Shown: one piece after another, positions 46,700-56,814 of the stretch | Layout of the letters: each line of letters opens with the position of its first letter | Position numbering within the stretch: the stretch's first letter is position 1 | NCBI GenBank assembly: GCA_009767595.1 | Contig: VSDK01003992.1 | Coordinates: forward strand, 192,745-256,744 | Direction of reading: 5' to 3' | From: Symbiodinium kawagutii | Lineage: Eukaryota > Sar > Dinophyceae > Suessiales > Symbiodiniaceae | Length of the DNA stretch: 64,000 bases | Position numbers and translations under genes: made by a program | The notes under the pieces: generated by a model | What the model saw: the letters and a program-made list of their open reading frames with translations, nothing else | Told to the model about the DNA's origin: nothing | Databases searched by the model: none

Positions 46700-48580
46700 G
46701 ATCCGCGAGCGGGGCAAAAGTTCGTTAAAACGGGTGGGTAGATCGTAGTGGGGGGGGGTCAAACTGATGTTTTTCAATGTTTTTCATGGTAATAATATGT
46801 AATTAATTAGAATAATCATGATGATCAAGTGTGGTGAATGATGATTGAATTTGTGATTCCTGGTGGTTGGACTGATGATAGTGGCCGCAACTGGCTGCGA
46901 TGTAGTATTTATGGTACTGGTGATGATCATGGTTGAAACTAACCAGCGATGGTCAATAATGCTAGATCGTGGCCCATGAGTGTTGAACATGTTCGCTAAA
47001 TCATGGTGGAAAATGGCCCGCATCATGATAAAACGTGTCAATGGTTAACCATCATAGACACAAACCAACAGCGAAATCAACAACATCATGGTGGTTGTTC
47101 TTGAGTTTGTGGTGGTAAACAACATGGTGTCGATCATGTGATTGTCCCCACAATGATTTTCAGACCCATGTCATCAGTAGCAAAAGGCTTACGGTCGCAG
47201 GAGGTTCCGCCATCACTGGGATCACCAACTCGAGGGGCGCAGAACCAGTAACAACTGAGGTTGATAGTCATGCCACTTGGCAGCGGTGGTTCACCAGCAT
47301 TCAGAACCAGTAGAAAGACCACCAGCCACACAGGGACCGTGAGGCATGTTGCAATGCTGACCAGAATCCTGATGAATATACTGATGCGAACAAAAATCGA
47401 AACATGGTCGGCTCGTAGTGGCCGTTGCTCTTGGTGCTGTTGCTGTGGTACTGTTGTGAGTTTGGTGGTTTTAACCCCTATATCTTCATATGCTTGTCAA
47501 CCAAGAAATCTTGGTTCATGTTGGGAAAATAGAAAATGTCAATCAAACCACCAATCAGTGCTTTGGGTTTGGTTGCTCTTCATCCCATTCTTCGATGTCT
47601 CAGCTGACTGTTGCATCTCTGGCTGCTAACCACCAACAAGTTTAACTGCTATAGCAATCCCCAGCTTAGTCAGGGTGGAAGCGGTGACCAGTTTCCAGTT
47701 GGTAACTAGTGAGTGTGAGCTGGGAATTAGAGCTGGTGAATGATATACCAGTTGATATACCAATGATATACTGTAAATGACATACTGGGATTAATGAGAT
47801 AGTTTACTATTAATATAAATGGTGGTAAATGGCATGCCAGTTATCTTCATGGGTGTTGACTGCTTATATAGAACACGTTCATGGTAGATTTACTTTTTGT
47901 AATCTAACATGCTGACCCGGAAGTAGAAGTTTTCAGCCATAGAAATCGATGCTTTACCTAGAACAAAATGGTGATGTGCAACTTTCAAGTGAGTTGATCA
48001 AAGGGTGGTGAGCCTGTGAGGTTTCGCACGTGTCGATGCTTTAGTCATGGGAACCATGGGAACGATGGGAACCATGGGAACCAGGTGTAGGTTCAGTGTT
48101 GGTGTGGTAGACTTTCCAAGTGTTGCATCAACAAACAGCCAGAGCCAGTAGGATCAACGACCAATGATTATGCGAGGAAAAGAACATGTGGGATGATCAG
48201 CACTAGTGTCACCATCACATCCCTTGTTTCCAGCTGAAACACTTAGATGAGGGTGGGTAGGACAAAATCATAATGTAATCATGACCCTATGAGATGTTTC
48301 TCAAATCACTGATCCAGGGGCTCAAGTTTTGGGGACATGGCCCATGTTGCAAAAAAAGCGGGTTGGTAAATAAGCAAGGCTGGCCCAAATAATGCTTTGA
48401 GACCATCAACATGGCTCAAGCTTGCAAAAGGCGAAGCAGCAGCTTCGGAGTGAAACACTGAGCTTTGGCCGATCATCACAGCACAACAGTTACCAGCTTT
48501 CAGTGGCTCAGTGGCACTCCCGGTGCGCAACTTCCAAGTGACAAACAAATTGTCGCAGTGGACCCCATGGTGGAACCGTT
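46700..48580. other. No convincing gene
   Basis: A minus-strand ORF at 47134-47331 starts with a hydrophobic MWLVVFLLVLNAG and has several Cys, but lacks support. The rest is GGTTAATG-like repeat words and one MITE. Confidence 0.3.
47459..47559. mobile_element. MITE family B copy
   Basis: TTTGGTGGTTTTAACCCCTA to GTCAATCAAACCACCAATCA. Confidence 0.6.
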
Positions 48581-48587
48581 CCCTTAC

Positions 48588-48700
48588 CGTGGCAGGGCGC
48601 CATGAGCATTGCCGGGCGCCCCCGCGTGTCGTGTCGGCCACGCACGTAGAACAAGCTGTCAAGACCGTTCTGCAGCACTGGAGCAGACGCGACATTGAGC
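48588..48700 (-). CDS. Orphan exon candidate
   Basis: 113 nt between GGTCAG|G and CCACG|GTAAGG (strong donor). Reads LNVASAPVLQNGLDSLFYVR and RPAMLMAPCH; a second frame is also open. Upstream gene of the lipase, unknown. Confidence 0.4.
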
Positions 48701-49098
48701 CTGACCGTGCCAGCTCTTACAGTGGTGGTCTGGTGGTAGGTCGATCCCAACCCTACCCTTCCGCAGGTAACCGGCTGGTTTCTACCATTGTTGCTTGCGG
48801 TTGGTTACCTACTATGAAGGTAACTGGAAGAGTAGGGCAAGATAAATGGATCCAAAGGCGAAAAGGAGAATAGGGTGAGATATTTCTGACACCGATGGGA
48901 TAACACAATCAGATTTCTTTAAAAAAAAGAATGTAGTTTGGCTTGTACACCAATCTAACTACAATAGTATCTACTGTATCCGGTACCCACATCACTAACT
49001 TGGCCGACGAGGTGGCCCATGGTGGCCCCATCTTCCGAGGTCATGGACAGCTAAATGCAGGTAGGCTCAGTCCTCGCAGCGGTAACTTCTTGGATATC

Positions 49099-49209
49099 CA
49101 CATGGGTCTTTCTCCAAAAAAGGGAACCCCCCAAAATGGTTAGTTTACTTACTATAAACCACTACTAGTGGATGATAACTGGGGCTTGCAACTAAGAAAC
49201 CACCACATG
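49099..49209. mobile_element. MITE family A copy
   Basis: ACATGGGTCTTTCTCCAAAA to CAACTAAGAAACCACCACAT. Confidence 0.6.
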
Positions 49210-49458
49210 AATCTCCAATGTCTGACTCCACCGGTGAGCGGCGGGGGATGGCAGAGTGGCACCTATTTCACCTCATGGACTGAGAGTTGGGGGCAGCTCT
49301 CGGAGCTGCCACCCCGGCGTTCCCTGACCAGTCAAACTCTTAGGATGTAATTAAACTGTCACTTCCAGCCATGAAATCGTAGGTAACCAGCTGGTTTCCA
49401 CCAGCTCGTTGTTTGGGCTTGTCCACCTAAGGCAACTGGAAGGCTAGGGTACTGCTAC

Positions 49459-49549
49459 CATGGCGCTTGCCGAAGCACAGCTCGCACCTCATGCGTTTGC
49501 CATCCACCGTCCAGGCCTTGGGTTGCGTGGCACTGGTGGATGCTGAGTC
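49459..49549 (-). CDS. Orphan exon candidate with CxxC
   Basis: 91 nt between CAGTTAG|GAC and CGCCATG|GTAGCA. Encodes KAWTVDGKRMRCELCFGKRH, possibly half of a zinc-binding site. Family unknown. Confidence 0.4.
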
Positions 49550-50365
49550 CTAACTGTTGAAGGTGAAGGGTGGTGACCATTGAAGGTGACCATTAAGCCA
49601 TTGAGGAAGTGTTCATCATAAGTAACTGTCATGATAAGTAACTGATTATCATTAATTAGTCGTTTGATCATTAATTGAGTCACGACATTGCTCAACCAAC
49701 ACGGCGAAATCCTCCTATAGCTAGGACAATGGCTACACGGCGAAATCTTCTGCAGGAACCCCCAACCACCAAATGTGTCCACTTGCCCGAACTACGTATA
49801 TGCATACATATAGGTACACACGCATAAATAAACGTTTGCGGATGACATGCATAAATTGCTGGAGAAACATGTGTCACAAATGTGTCAAACAACTGAAAAA
49901 TACCGCGCAGCACGACACCAGGTGCTATACATAAGCGACCAATGACCAAGCAAAACATCAGGTAGATCTCCTCCAACACTCAGCTCTTGTTTCAATCTGG
50001 AATGGGAATCTTGCCGTATGTGATATCTTACTTGTCTTCCATCTGAACTGACACCGGAATAAAGCCACTGGGAAGCTCATTCAATTCTGGAATCGAGGGG
50101 TTTAATACAGATCCAAATGTCTTGCTATTGATTGGTGTCCGCGGGTCATTGCTACGCGAGCCCCCGGAGACAGTGTATGTTACCACCAATTAACCATCTT
50201 AAGCAGTAAGTATGGTATATTCTACAATACAATATCTCCGCGAACCTATACTCATGGATGATACCATACCTTTGATTGCATTCCGTTGCTGACCTTGCAT
50301 ATCCCCTTGATTGACCATACATTAACCAAACATAATCCCTGGGATTGTTGGTCATCATCCCTTTG

Positions 50366-50496
50366 ATTGTCAATATGGCTGTGGGTCGAAGCCCCGTGCC
50401 CCTGGTTCCCCTATCATTAACCATTGGTTTCCCTATCGTTTTGTTGGTTATTATCCCCCATCATTGGTCGCTTAATATTGACCCATAGCCATGTAG
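50366..50496. mobile_element. MITE family C copy
   Basis: AATATGGCTGTGGGTCGAAG to AATATTGACCCATAGCCATG. Confidence 0.7.
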
Positions 50497-50499
50497 TTG

Positions 50500-50590
50500 G
50501 TATATCCACTGTATTGTTGGCTATTATCCCCCATTATTAACCACTAACCAGGTATTATTGGTTGATTAATATGGACCGCTAGCCACATTA
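50500..50590. mobile_element. MITE family C, partial
   Basis: GTTGGCTATTATCCCCCATT to ATATGGACCGCTAGCCACAT; the retrotransposon begins immediately after it. Confidence 0.5.
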
Positions 50591-50591
50591 G

Positions 50592-50687
50592 TGTACCGCT
50601 GCACTTTTCCGAGGGCCAGATGCTATCTGTTGCGCGTGAAATGGCTGGTCAGAAATTTCGGTCAGCATTTCTTCGGCATGACCTCCA
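50592..50687 (-). repeat. Split direct repeat B2 (3' end)
   Basis: 96 bp identical to 50784-50879; outer 3' end of the element on the minus strand. Confidence 0.95.
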
Positions 50688-50716
50688 GCTCATGTTGGGT
50701 GGGAGCTTGGGTGTGG

Positions 50717-50785
50717 AGAACTTGAGCCCCCAAACCGCGGCCCCCTCTGCTGTTTGCTATACAAGAATCTGTGAACAGGACTATG
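50717..50785 (-). repeat. Split direct repeat A2
   Basis: 69 bp identical to 56815-56883. It overlaps B1 by two bases (TG at 50784-50785). A 29-bp spacer separates it from B2. Confidence 0.95.
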
Positions 50786-50879
50786 TACCGCTGCACTTTT
50801 CCGAGGGCCAGATGCTATCTGTTGCGCGTGAAATGGCTGGTCAGAAATTTCGGTCAGCATTTCTTCGGCATGACCTCCA
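50784..50879 (-). repeat. Split direct repeat B1
   Basis: 96 bp identical to B2; lies 44 bp downstream of the methyltransferase stop. Confidence 0.95.
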
Positions 50880-50923
50880 AAACTTTTTGCCATTCACGCT
50901 GACCCAAAAACGTCTCTGGCTGG

Positions 50924-51685
50924 TTACCAGCCTTTCCAAAGCTTCCAGAGGGAAGCCATTGCCGTGGTCATGTAGGCCTCTTCGAAGCAGCGACCTAGCC
51001 GTTGACAAAGTCGATGCGGGTAGGGCTGCGCCAACAAAGTTAAAAATTGCCCCCCTTGAGAGCCACAAAGTTGTTGGTGAGGAAGCCCAGTTCGAGCACA
51101 GATGCCCTTCTTGCCGTCGCACTGCCGCAGCGCATACCTGAGATCCAGGTGGCCCCACAGCAAGCGGGTACGTTTTCTAAAGGGCTTGCCATCCATACAG
51201 AAGTCGGTGTATCCCCAGTTGGTATCCTTGTGGTTCAAGAGGTGCTTGATAGGGGGGGCCAGCCACAACCGTGAAGTATGAGGATTTTCCAGGCAAACAG
51301 GTACATGATGACGTAAACAGCATCTGAAAACCTTGGCGGAGAAGTGCATCAAACAGTTACCCAGGGAAACCTTTTGTTGATCTTTGGGAGAAAGCCCTGG
51401 GTAGCCCATGAGAAAGTTGTGGTCATCTCGCAAAGGTCCAGGTCCCCGTCCGTCCCACCGCCGAGCCCGGCTCCAACTACTACACGGTGTACCCAACCAC
51501 ACATAAGCAACTTGGTTGGTTGCAATCAGGTGCAACAACTTCTTCTGAATGGAGGCCTTTGAAAGATCGAACTGGGGCCCATGACAAATATCCACTTCCG
51601 CACAGAACACCTTTTTCAGACGTCTGCGCACAGCTCGTGAAAAGTGTCCAGAGCCGCTGAAGATCTCGAGGCCGATCTGTTTCAT
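50924..51685 (-). CDS. C5-cytosine methyltransferase-like protein
   Basis: 253 codons from ATG 51685. C5-methyltransferases move a methyl group from S-adenosylmethionine to cytosine C5. Visible motifs: LEIFSGSGHF (7-15, AdoMet-binding motif I), GTPCSSWSRAR (65-75, motif IV with catalytic Cys 68), CLENPHTS (131-138, motif VI Glu 133, Pro in place of the usual Val) and KPFRKRTRLLWG (167-178, like motif VIII). It is short and no clear target-recognition domain is seen, so activity is uncertain. The start ATG overlaps the recombinase stop as ATGA. It could methylate the element's own DNA copy or host DNA; that is inference. C5-methyltransferases in dinoflagellate retrotransposons have been reported. 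Confidence 0.75.
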   Translation of the reverse strand: MKQIGLEIFSGSGHFSRAVRRRLKKVFCAEVDICHGPQFDLSKASIQKKLLHLIATNQVAYVWLGTPCSSWSRARRWDGRGPGPLRDDHNFLMGYPGLSPKDQQKVSLGNCLMHFSAKVFRCCLRHHVPVCLENPHTSRLWLAPPIKHLLNHKDTNWGYTDFCMDGKPFRKRTRLLWGHLDLRYALRQCDGKKGICARTGLPHQQLCGSQGGQFLTLLAQPYPHRLCQRLGRCFEEAYMTTAMASLWKLWKGW

Positions 51686-52989
51686 GCTGGGGCTCGAACG
51701 TCTCCACGATCTAAAATCTTTTTCATCCAAGCCTCGGCGTTCGTGGCCACCAGCTTTGACTCCTGGTCCAGCCCGTCGTACACCTGGGAGATGCGACCGC
51801 CGTTCGAGTAGCGGCGCACACTTTTTGCCACCTCCCACCTTCCTCTCTTCTGCACTTCCACCAGACTGCGGAACCCTGTGAGCACGTCCGTGCTGGCGCT
51901 TCCATGTCGGATCTGGTAGGTGCAGTTGATGCCGTGCATGTTGTAGTTCAGGTGGGTGATGGCCTGGGTGAACGTCCGGGCCGCATGGTCCTGGTCGAAG
52001 TTGAAAATGCGGTGCACCTCGGACTTTCCTCGGAGGTATTGCTTCAGCATGGTTCCCAAACCTTGCAGGTAGGGCTGGTCCAAGATCACGGCCTCGTCCA
52101 TCACCCCCACCTTGCTGGTCTTTTTCTGCTCGGCCACTGCGTTGGTGAAGGCAGTTCCTGGAGGATCTGGGTCGGCATGAAGCACCACGATCCAGTGCTC
52201 GCACATCTCCGTTGGCGCCACCAGGTCCTTCTTCCTCAGTCGCAGAGCTTCTCCGGGTCGGCAACACAACCCCCACACCATCAGCAACCACAGCGCCACT
52301 GCCTTCTCGCTGTTCCAAAGGTAGCGACAAATGGTGCACAGCATCGGCCATGGGAGAGGTAGTCGACCTTGAGGAGGATCCAACTTGCGGTACCCCGCAA
52401 GAGCGTTGGTGGCCCGTGTCAGGATGTTGGTCTTCTTCACGTCCTTGCGGAAGAACTTCACCGCCGCCAGCAGAGTCATGGCATCCGCAAGCGTGTCCCC
52501 GTTGAAGAACATATAGTTCATGCGGCTTGTCACCACATGGTCGAGGTGGTCCAACGTGTCCATCTTCATAGACTTCTCCCGGGCCCACTTCTGAAGCTCC
52601 TCCCAAGCCTTCATGTAGCTCTTCTGGCGGGCTGGTCCCACCGACCGTTGTTCGAGGAAGGTGGCCTGCCCCATCGGTTGAAGGCCTGGGTTGGGACCAT
52701 GTAGGAGACGACGTTGATCGGCCCTTTCGTGTTTCTTCGCAGTGCTCTTGCCCTCCTTGATGGCCTGGACCTGCTCGAGGTAGTGAACCGGGATGCCCCT
52801 CTGCTCCTCCTTGCTTTCCTTGGCCGTCTTCAACCTCACAGTGGAACTTGACGGCGGCTCGTCGCCATCCCGCCCCCTCTTTTCCCGCCGAAGCATCGAC
52901 CTTGGCCTTAAGTTCACAGAGGCCACGATCAAGATCGAAGCCCTTGACGTCTTGAGCCCTTGACGGCAAGTCGGCGGGGTTGAGTTCAC
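51682..52989 (-). CDS. Tyrosine recombinase of the retrotransposon
   Basis: 435 codons from the first ATG (52989); Met 32 (52896) may be the true start, since the first part overlaps the RNase H end. Integrates the DNA copy by strand exchange through a covalent 3'-phosphotyrosine. Motifs: WGLCCRPGEALRLRKKDL with box I Arg 244; YQIRHGSASTDVL with Arg 361 (Tyr 358 stands where His is usual); GRW with Trp 375; SVRRYSNGG with nucleophile Tyr 394. N-terminal 150 residues are basic and probably bind DNA. The frame is intact. The stop TGA overlaps the methyltransferase ATG. Confidence 0.85.
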   Translation of the reverse strand: MNSTPPTCRQGLKTSRASILIVASVNLRPRSMLRREKRGRDGDEPPSSSTVRLKTAKESKEEQRGIPVHYLEQVQAIKEGKSTAKKHERADQRRLLHGPNPGLQPMGQATFLEQRSVGPARQKSYMKAWEELQKWAREKSMKMDTLDHLDHVVTSRMNYMFFNGDTLADAMTLLAAVKFFRKDVKKTNILTRATNALAGYRKLDPPQGRLPLPWPMLCTICRYLWNSEKAVALWLLMVWGLCCRPGEALRLRKKDLVAPTEMCEHWIVVLHADPDPPGTAFTNAVAEQKKTSKVGVMDEAVILDQPYLQGLGTMLKQYLRGKSEVHRIFNFDQDHAARTFTQAITHLNYNMHGINCTYQIRHGSASTDVLTGFRSLVEVQKRGRWEVAKSVRRYSNGGRISQVYDGLDQESKLVATNAEAWMKKILDRGDVRAPA

Positions 52990-55349
52990 TGGGTACCCAT
53001 CGGATATTCAAGGTCATCCCAGTCGCCAACAAAAGGGCAGCGGCTTGACGACAAAGTACTCAAGGTCATCCCAGTCGCCAACAAAAGGGCAGCGGCTTGA
53101 CGACAAACCCGGTTCATACCTCTAGCACTAGATCTACCTTTGGTAAGGGCAAGGGTGGCAGACATGCTATCCGAAATAACCAAATGCTTAACACCAAGAT
53201 TCTTTCGGGACCTCGCCAAATGTTGAAGCAACCAAACCAGGGACCTGCCTTCCAGGATTGGTATGGGTTCCTCCCGCTCCCAAGCACTACCATCCACATT
53301 GGTCCAACCACCCCGAAGAAAATCCAACGGAACTTCAGGATAATCCAAGGTGCCAGCAGCAATGAGAGTGGGATCGGTCTTTTCCTTCAGGGAGTCCAGG
53401 TCCATTCGATCCGCCCACGGCACGAACTCCTCCGCAATGACCGTTTCCTCTTCACCTGCCTTGAACCGCCATCGATCACTTCGACGTCCAAGAGCACGGA
53501 TCTCCTCCAAGTCACGGTCAGCTGCAGCAACTCCTCGTCCCCAAGGCGAAGCGTCAGTGGCGTGGACCCGGGTTGACCAGGGAGCCCCCAAGTCCTTCTT
53601 CAGCAGCATCACCAAAGAGGAGGCCCAAGTCAACTCCCGTACAACTTCGGGCCACAGCGGTGTTTCTTCCTTGTAGTGCTTCCTGATGAAAACGTAGACC
53701 GCCTGGAAGATGGACAGGAAACCTCTCTGCAACAGGCCAGCAAAGGTGTAGTGACCCACCAGCCTCTCCAGTAAGCGTCCATCACATCGCCCTCGTCGAA
53801 GAAGCTCCAGGGTTGAAAGTCGAAGCTTCCACATCCTCTTTTCGGTGAGCCCAACCAAAGGGGTGGATTCACCAAACTTCCATCCCAAGGTCTCCTTGTT
53901 CTCCTCAACCTCGTGTGTGGGCAATCCACATTCATTCAACGCCTTCCCAACCAAAGTCGCCAGCTCCTTAGCGCGTCCCTTCCGTTGAGAGAAGGCCACA
54001 AAGTTGTCGACATACTCTGTGTGGACATAGTCAGTGGCCCTAGGAAGCGGAACTCCATCTGCAACTCTGAGTTCTCTGCTGATTCCAGGGATGCCGTCGA
54101 CGATGTGCTCGTGCGCCTTCTGACATATCCAAAGGGCTTGGGTCCACCCCATAGGGATGACTGCCAGGCATGGTGTCACCATGGTGGACTCAGTGACCTT
54201 TTTTCCATCCACCCATTGAACCCCGACATCCCCCGCCTTCACCGGCGGCAGTCCGAAGAAACGTCGTAGTTCACGAGGTAGCTGGATGTTGTAGAAGGCG
54301 TCGGCAATGTCCACACCACCTACTTCAATAGGTTCACCTCCATCATTGAATTCCATTCGGCTGAAAGTAGCCCCAGTACACAGGGCAACTGAATGCGGCT
54401 TCTCGAAGAACAGATTGGCCAAACGACAGTCCAACACCAGCCGCTGCCTGTTGTTCTTCTTCCAAACGCAGAAGGCACCAATCTCCTGTTCACATCCAAA
54501 TGTAAACTCCACCAGGCCTCTATCCCGCAACATCCTGCAGAAAGTAGCATAGGTCCTGGGGGAGCCGCGCAGCAGAGGGTCCATGTAGGGGCGCTTAAGC
54601 TCTGAATCCAACAGCCGCTTCTTCACCACCTCATCAGCCGACACCCTGCTCATAAGCCGATGTTTGAAATCCTCAGCGGCCTCCCGGAAGATCATCTCCA
54701 AGCTTGCACTCTTCGACGACACAGGAGGCAGCGACAACAAGTCTAAATCCATCGGCGCCAGGCTAGCTGGTTCACCTGCATAGCCTGTTTTGGTGCGGAG
54801 CTCCTCAAGGGCTCCCGCACCAGTGATGCCATCGGGTGGCTTACCGGCATCCAAAATCGCCTGGCGAAGACTTTCCAGGCATAGCTTTTGACTCAAGGTG
54901 TGCTTGCCGTCCCCATCAAAATTGCCCATCTTCTCATCCCCGGCATACATGGCATTGAGGGACTGGACGGCCACTCGCAGCCATTCATCAACATGTTGGT
55001 GAGCTTGAACACGTCTTTGAACGGATCTTGATACCTCGGGGTTCAAAATGTTGGGGGGCTTCGCACTCGGCACCGGGATAGGGAAAAGACCGCGATGCCT
55101 CACCATTGTCAACAAACCAAAACTCAAAGGCCACCAACTTGTAGAAGAAGCCGGCAACCTCGAAAAAACTTTTCCTGCTTGAAGACAACCCCAAACGGCC
55201 GCAGGAACCGCCTGGAGACACCACGGGGAAGGTCCAGTACCTTCCCCAAGAGGCCCACCAGCTCTACTTCGAGAGCGAGGCCCTTTCTTCACGGGCCTTT
55301 CGAACCTGTTTGAGCACGGCTGCTTCCCCTTCCACTTCTTTCGCCACAT
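52925..55349 (-). CDS. Reverse transcriptase-RNase H, disrupted
   Basis: A 787-codon frame (55349-52986) holds nearly all of the domain; the last RNase H residues are in another frame after a tandem duplication (LNIRWVPSELNPADLPSR, 53014-52950). RT: NRQRLVLDCRLANLFF (300-315), motif A GVDIADAFYNIQL with Asp 347, motif B IPMGWTQALW (398-407), motif C YVDN (446-449; Asn where most RTs have the second Asp). RNase H: Asp 599 (ATDASPWG), Glu 700 (ILEGRS), Asp 727 (VISDSMSA), then Asp in NPADLPSR after the break. The first 70-100 residues may be out of frame. It copies element RNA into DNA and degrades the RNA strand. This copy cannot make the full domain. Confidence 0.8.
53008..53107. repeat. 52-bp tandem duplication breaking the RNase H frame
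   Basis: TCAAGGTCATCCCAGTCGCC starts at 53008 and again at 53060; copies match over 48 bp. 52 is not a multiple of three, so the ORF leaves frame here. LLATGMTL is encoded once on each side. Confidence 0.95.
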
Positions 55350-56090
55350 AGTCCATCAAGCTGGGGCAAACCATGCAGTCGGCCTCTTTGTGTCCACCCG
55401 AGAAGATGTTGGCCTCGTAGGACTGGAGAGAGGACAAAGCATCGGATTTCTTGTCCCCTTTGCTTGCCCCTTTTCCACCCCCTGGACCTCGGTCACTGTA
55501 GGCGAACTCGATGAGCTGCAACCTCCTGAAAGCCAGTTCAGCCCCTGCCAGGTTGGTCACATCCAGCCCATCATAGCGGCCCAAGCGGTCGACGATCTTC
55601 ATGAGCGTGTCGTGCTCATTGACTCCCCATGAATCACTCTTCAGGTTGTGATTCTGGACCCACCATCGATGGTGGTCTGTGGGACCGCCATTGCGGCGGT
55701 TCAAAAACCTCACACACCACTCTGTAGTCCTGGGCCCAGGCACAACCCAGTCATCAAAGGGCTCCTGCTTCACCTCCTTGCTGACGTCACGCCATTGCCG
55801 CTCAGCTCGAGCTAGGCCTTGAAAGGCAACTCCCATGAGTCGCGCATCAGCAGAGGCCTCCGCTCCCTTGAACTTCTCGACATCGCCACGCCTCATCTTC
55901 CTGATGGCAAACGTCTCAACGCCCACCGTCTTGAGCCCAAGGTCACCTTGTAGAAGCTCTCCTCCATCAAGTTGAACTTCGTCACCTCGACTGTGGTTTG
56001 ACGTGGACTCAATCCTTACCCACACCTCATCTCCCGCCTGCGGAGCCACCACCAAAGGGGCAGCAACTGCAGCCGGCGGGGGGGCAGGCC
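55264..56090 (-). CDS. Gag-like ORF, downstream part
   Basis: Open frame whose first ATG is 56055 but which continues upstream to about 56090, in frame after the G7 tract with the end of the preceding ORF. About 270 residues: PQAGDEVWVRI near the start, a helical middle with WCVRFLNRRNGGPTDHHRWW and LAGAELAFRRLQLIEFAYSD, a Gly/Lys stretch, then a tail with HKEADCMVCPS. Position before RT suggests a gag-like structural protein; no zinc knuckle is seen. It ends in TAG at 55264 inside the RT frame's first codons. Family unknown to me. Confidence 0.6.
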
Positions 56091-56402
56091 CGCACCAGCC
56101 CGGGCTTGTAGGGCATCTCGACGGTACTGCGCCATGGTTGCTTGGTCCGGCATTCTCCTGAATCTATATGTGTTCCCAGCATGTAGTCCAGGAGGTAGAT
56201 CTTGGCCAACACCAATGCGGAAGCCCGTCAGGTCGTCATTCTGCAAGGAGATCTGCTCGGCATACGTCTCAAAGTCCGGGGTGAGGATGATGTGGTACCC
56301 TTGACCACACGCACATGCTGCCAGGATGTACCGCTCGTGGAACAGCTCTGGGGGCGGCACGTCGTAGGCAACATAAACCCGAGTCCCCTCCGGCAAGGCC
56401 AT
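56016..56402 (-). pseudogene. Gag-like ORF, upstream part (frameshifted)
   Basis: 128 codons from ATG 56402, which overlaps the previous stop (TGATG). Reads MALPEGTRVYVAYDVPPPEL, later LTPDFETYAEQISLQNDDLT, up to about LQARAGAGL, then changes character at the G7 tract (56078-56084). A one-base change there would join it to the frame ending at 55264, so both are probably one gene split by a frameshift. Confidence 0.6.
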
Positions 56403-56806
56403 CAGCTCCTAGAAGCACGCCGCAGTCGAACCTGCTCCAACTGATGCCGTGCCAGATCTCGTTGATCGGGTAGTTCAGCTCCTCCCTCAATGGATGCCCG
56501 AGAGGTAGTCGAGGCCAGCGAAGGTGCCAAAGAGCTCGTGGATTGGTGTTCCCCTCGGAGATGCCGCCAAAGGTTGCCCAAGAGGTTGAGGATCCAGCCG
56601 GAGGCGCAAAGGACCCCAACCAAGAACCACACGGCAACCTTAAGGATTTCCCACCACCAGCTAGTTTCGTAACAAGGGTAGGTCACCTCACAAGTGCAGT
56701 TGCAGTGGCAATCCCCCGTAGGAACAATGGTGGCAACCCTTTCGGAGAACCACGCCACAACCCACGCTATGGCTACCGCGGCCCACCCTGACACATCCAC
56801 GGGCAT
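56402..56806 (-). CDS. Cys-rich two-span membrane ORF
   Basis: 134 codons starting 9 bp after repeat A1. Hydrophobic segments at about 6-28 (VSGWAAVAIAWVVAWF) and 54-80 (ILKVAVWFLVGVLCASGWIL) flank an alternating Cys motif CHCNCTC (33-39) plus Cys 45. The tail is polar. As the first ORF of the element it may be a structural or membrane-targeting protein; function unknown. Its TGA overlaps the next ATG. Confidence 0.6.
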   Translation of the reverse strand: MPVDVSGWAAVAIAWVVAWFSERVATIVPTGDCHCNCTCEVTYPCYETSWWWEILKVAVWFLVGVLCASGWILNLLGNLWRHLRGEHQSTSSLAPSLASTTSRASIEGGAELPDQRDLARHQLEQVRLRRASRS

Positions 56807-56814
56807 GGGGCCTT

